Shown: positions 24,966-27,531 of the stretch, in pieces
Numbering within the stretch: the stretch's first letter is position 1
How the letters are laid out: each line of letters starts with the position of its first letter
Assembly: GCA_035565355.1 (NCBI GenBank)
Contig: DATMSM010000005.1
Location: 1-27,531 of the forward strand
Direction of reading: 5' to 3'
Source of the DNA: Ga0074130 sp035565355
GTDB lineage: Bacteria > Pseudomonadota > Gammaproteobacteria > Burkholderiales > Rhodocyclaceae
Length of the DNA: 27,531 nt
The notes under the pieces: generated by a model
The model's database searches: none
Told to the model about the DNA's origin: nothing
The model's input: only the letters and a program-made list of their open reading frames with translations
Position numbers and translations under genes: made by a program

Positions 24966-27434
24966 ATGCGCTTGCGAGTTCTGCTGGTAGAGGATGACTT
25001 CGGCGATGCAGCACTCGTCGAAATATTCCTCAATGAGGCCTGGGCTGGCAACCCGCCGGACATCCGGCATGTGATCTGCGTCTCCGACGCCAGGATGGAG
25101 CTGGCGAAAGAGCGTTTCGATATCGTTCTGTGCGATTTGTCCCTGCCCGATGCCGAAGGCGTGGAGACGGTGATCGAGCTGCGCGAATGCAGCCACGGCG
25201 CACCCATCGTCGTGTTGACCGGGCGCGAGGATGCGGAGTTTTCGCTGAGTCTGATTGAGCGCGGCGCCCAGGACTATCTCAACAAGCGCGAACTCACGGC
25301 GGCCAACCTGATGCGTGCGATCCGCTATGCCATCGAGCGCGACCGCCAGGCTGCGCAGCTGCGCGTGGCCATGCGCATCGAACAGCTGCGGCGCGAGATT
25401 CTGCTGCACATCGCCGAAGACAGCACGCTGCGCGCAACGCTGGATGCGATCGGCGCTTTCCTGCTGCAGGAGGCAGGCTGCACCGCCTATCTTTTCAGTA
25501 TCGACCGCATTGATGATTTTGAAGGCGCCGAAGCCGGCGATCTGCGCTGGAGCGACGGTGCGCTGGCCGTTGCCGGCGTGCAGGATGCGGCCGCACGCCT
25601 TTATGCCATCGCCACCAGTGGCGGCCAGGTCCTCGGTAGTCTTGCCGTACGCGCGCCTGAGCATGGTGGCAGCGATGTGCTGGGCGTGTGCGTGCAGCAT
25701 GCGACTGAGCTTGCGGCACTGGCGATAGAGCGCAACCGCATTCATCGCGAACAGAAGTTGGCATCCATGGTGTTCCGCGCGGCGGGGCAGGCCATCATCA
25801 TCACCAATGCGGCGCTTGACGTGGTCAGCGTCAATCCCGCCTTCTGTCAGTTGCTGGGCTATAGCGAACAGGAAGTGCTGGGTTGTCGTCCGTCCCTGTT
25901 TGTGCCCGGCGTACATGACGATATGTTCCACGCCGAGCTGTGGCGCAGGCTGCAGCACGATGGCCAGTGGGCCGGTGAAATCATGGACCGACGATCCACC
26001 GGCGAGCTGGTGACCTTCCTTGCCAGCATCAATGCGGTGGCGGGCCAGTTCGGCCAGGTCGAGCGCTATGTCTGTCTTCTGTCCGATATCAGTGACCGCA
26101 AGCAGTTCGAGGAAACCATCAGTCGTTATGCCAATTTCGACCCATTGACCTGCCTGCCCAACCGCCGCCTCTTCCTGGACCGCATGGCGCAGGAGATACT
26201 GCGTTCGCGGCGCAGCGGCGTCGGCTTTGCCCTGCTCTTCATCGACCTCGACCGCTTCAAGGATGTGAACGACACGCTCGGCCATTACATGGGCGACCTG
26301 CTGCTGCAGCAGACCGCCGAGCGCCTGCTGGAATCGGTGCGCGCCACGGATACCGTTGCACGCCTGGGGGGAGACGAGTTCACCATCCTGCTGGCCGGCA
26401 TCAACGAGCGCCAGGATGTGGAAAAACTCGCGCCGACGATCCTGGCGGCACTCAACGAACCTTTCGACTTGCAGGGCGAACACGTGCTCGGCGGTGCCAG
26501 CATGGGCATCACGCTTTATCCGCACGATGCGGTCAGCGAGGATGTGCTGTTCAAGCATGCCGACCAGGCCATGTATCGCGCCAAGCAGGAAGGGCGGGGC
26601 CGCTATTGTTACTTCACCAGCGACATGCAGGAGGCGGCGGAGAGCCGCATGCGCACCCACCAGGATCTATTGGCGGCGGTGCGCAACCAGCAGTTCGAGT
26701 TGCATTACCAGCCCATCGTCAATGCGGTGGGGGCGACGGCAAAGTTCGAGGCCTTGATACGCTGGCGCCATCCCCTGCGCGGACTGGTCATGCCGGGTCA
26801 ATTCATCGGCATGGCTGAGGAGCTGGGCCTGATCAAGAAACTCGGCGACTGGGTCTTGCAGGCGGCGCTGCAACAGCTGTCCCACTGGGACAGTTGCGGC
26901 CATGCCGGCATGAAGATCAGTATCAATAAATCACCGCGCCAGTTCGGCCAGCGTGCCGATGAGAGCGCCGAGTGGCTGTCCATGATCCGCGACCACGGCA
27001 TCGATCCCCGGCGCGTCATCATCGAAATCACGGAAGGCGTTCTGCTCGATGCTCGCCCGCATGTGGGCGAGCAGATACGGCGCTATCGCGATGCCGGGGT
27101 AAGCATTGCCGTCGATGATTTCGGCACCGGCTATTCGGCGCTCAGCTACTTGAAGCGTCTGCCCATTGACTACGTCAAGATTGATCGCAGCTTTATCGCC
27201 GAGCTGGTGGAGGACAGCAATGATCGAAATCTGGTCGATGCCATCATCATCATGTGTCACAAGCTCGGCATGCAGGTCGTGGCCGAGGGCGTGGAGACGC
27301 TGGCACAACGCAAGCTGCTGGAAGAGATGGGCTGCGACTTCATGCAGGGCTATCTGTTCGGCCGGCCGGAGCCGGCATCACAACTCTTTTCCGCACCGGG
27401 ACGCGGGCGCCCCGGCGCATCGCTGCGCCCTTAG
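24966..27434 (+). CDS. REC-GAF-PAS-GGDEF-EAL response regulator (c-di-GMP turnover)
   Basis: This 822-aa cytoplasmic protein probably converts kinase signalling into c-di-GMP levels. The receiver domain (1-125) has Asp10-Asp11 and phospho-acceptor Asp57 in IVLCDLSLP. A GAF-like region follows at about 135-260, and a PAS domain at about 265-390 (FRAAGQAIIITNAALDVVSVN). The GGDEF motif is intact at 468-472 with an inhibitory I-site RATD at 459-462. The EAL domain has Glu595-Ala-Leu597, INKSPRQF, DDFGTGYS, KIDRSFI and AEGVET, so both synthesis and hydrolysis look possible. The frame is open upstream, but ATG 24966 starts the receiver fold directly (MRLRVLLVEDD) and has GAGG before it, overlapping the preceding stop. 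Confidence 0.95.
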   Translation: MRLRVLLVEDDFGDAALVEIFLNEAWAGNPPDIRHVICVSDARMELAKERFDIVLCDLSLPDAEGVETVIELRECSHGAPIVVLTGREDAEFSLSLIERGAQDYLNKRELTAANLMRAIRYAIERDRQAAQLRVAMRIEQLRREILLHIAEDSTLRATLDAIGAFLLQEAGCTAYLFSIDRIDDFEGAEAGDLRWSDGALAVAGVQDAAARLYAIATSGGQVLGSLAVRAPEHGGSDVLGVCVQHATELAALAIERNRIHREQKLASMVFRAAGQAIIITNAALDVVSVNPAFCQLLGYSEQEVLGCRPSLFVPGVHDDMFHAELWRRLQHDGQWAGEIMDRRSTGELVTFLASINAVAGQFGQVERYVCLLSDISDRKQFEETISRYANFDPLTCLPNRRLFLDRMAQEILRSRRSGVGFALLFIDLDRFKDVNDTLGHYMGDLLLQQTAERLLESVRATDTVARLGGDEFTILLAGINERQDVEKLAPTILAALNEPFDLQGEHVLGGASMGITLYPHDAVSEDVLFKHADQAMYRAKQEGRGRYCYFTSDMQEAAESRMRTHQDLLAAVRNQQFELHYQPIVNAVGATAKFEALIRWRHPLRGLVMPGQFIGMAEELGLIKKLGDWVLQAALQQLSHWDSCGHAGMKISINKSPRQFGQRADESAEWLSMIRDHGIDPRRVIIEITEGVLLDARPHVGEQIRRYRDAGVSIAVDDFGTGYSALSYLKRLPIDYVKIDRSFIAELVEDSNDRNLVDAIIIMCHKLGMQVVAEGVETLAQRKLLEEMGCDFMQGYLFGRPEPASQLFSAPGRGRPGASLRP

Positions 27435-27531
27435 CGCTTGCGGCGGCCCACCGTAGCCTTCCCCGTCGGGGCCTTGCCCGGCTTGGGCGGTTCGCCGGTA
27501 CGTTGCGTCATGGCAAGGTTGTAGCCGCGGG
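27431..27531 (-). CDS. C-terminal end of an unidentified gene (partial)
   Basis: A minus-strand frame enters from the right edge and ends at TAA (27433-27431). The visible part reads RGYNLAMTQRTGEPPK, then a lysine/arginine/proline-rich tail ending GRRKR. A basic, low-complexity tail is common on nucleic-acid-binding proteins, but the family cannot be named from 33 residues. Its stop overlaps the convergent stop of the REC-GAF-PAS-GGDEF-EAL gene by 3-4 nt. Confidence 0.55.
   Translation of the reverse strand, partial: RGYNLAMTQRTGEPPKPGKAPTGKATVGRRKR

Overview
The window looks like a chromosomal segment of a GC-rich betaproteobacterium. This is inferred from the gene order ftsK-lolA-rarA-serS, a Bug/TctC-type periplasmic binding protein, a PEP-CTERM protein behind a sigma-54 promoter, and a TauE/SafE gene beside a copper ATPase. 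The Nitrosomonadales or Rhodocyclales are the best guess; the sequence alone does not settle the genus. Most of the window is housekeeping DNA with well-spaced genes. The accessory parts are a short islet between lolA and rarA, a hairpin-dense intergenic region after glnB, and the stretch after tRNA-Ser.

Layout. 1-3562 is a metal region: the 3' end of a TauE/SafE-family membrane protein, a MerR-family regulator, and a divergent copA-like Cu(I) P-type ATPase followed by a small HMA metallochaperone. The merR/copA gap holds a MerR-type operator-promoter with 20-bp spacing whose half-sites resemble a mercury (mer) operator. 3724-7543 carries inorganic pyrophosphatase, a GNAT-like FemAB-fold protein (minus strand), glutamine-dependent NAD synthetase and a P-II protein. 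7544-7896 has no gene but is packed with perfect hairpins. 7897-11179 (minus strand) is a probable trxB-smr-sulP operon.

11537-19686 is the ftsK-lolA-rarA-serS block. It is interrupted by about 2.5 kb: a methyltransferase islet (about 14568-15735) flanked by two copies of the 3' end of lolA, then an orphan TctC-like gene and a possible coding remnant. 19793-21562 holds a small secreted COG4315-like protein and the lytic transglycosylase MltF (minus strand). tRNA-Ser(CGA) follows at 21665-21752. Next comes a 225-aa PEP-CTERM protein with a Cys...Gln pair resembling a thioester domain, behind a near-consensus -24/-12 promoter.

The right end is a three-gene signalling operon: a soluble double-PAS histidine kinase, a single-domain receiver, and a REC-GAF-PAS-GGDEF-EAL protein that probably makes and/or degrades c-di-GMP. 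The last 100 bases hold the C-terminal end of an unidentified minus-strand gene.

The best candidates for something undescribed are the lolA-tail duplication around the methyltransferase islet, the thioester-like PEP-CTERM protein with its sigma-54 promoter, the hairpin array between glnB and sulP, and the pairing of a mer-like operator with a copper pump. No complete new defence or mobile system is visible.
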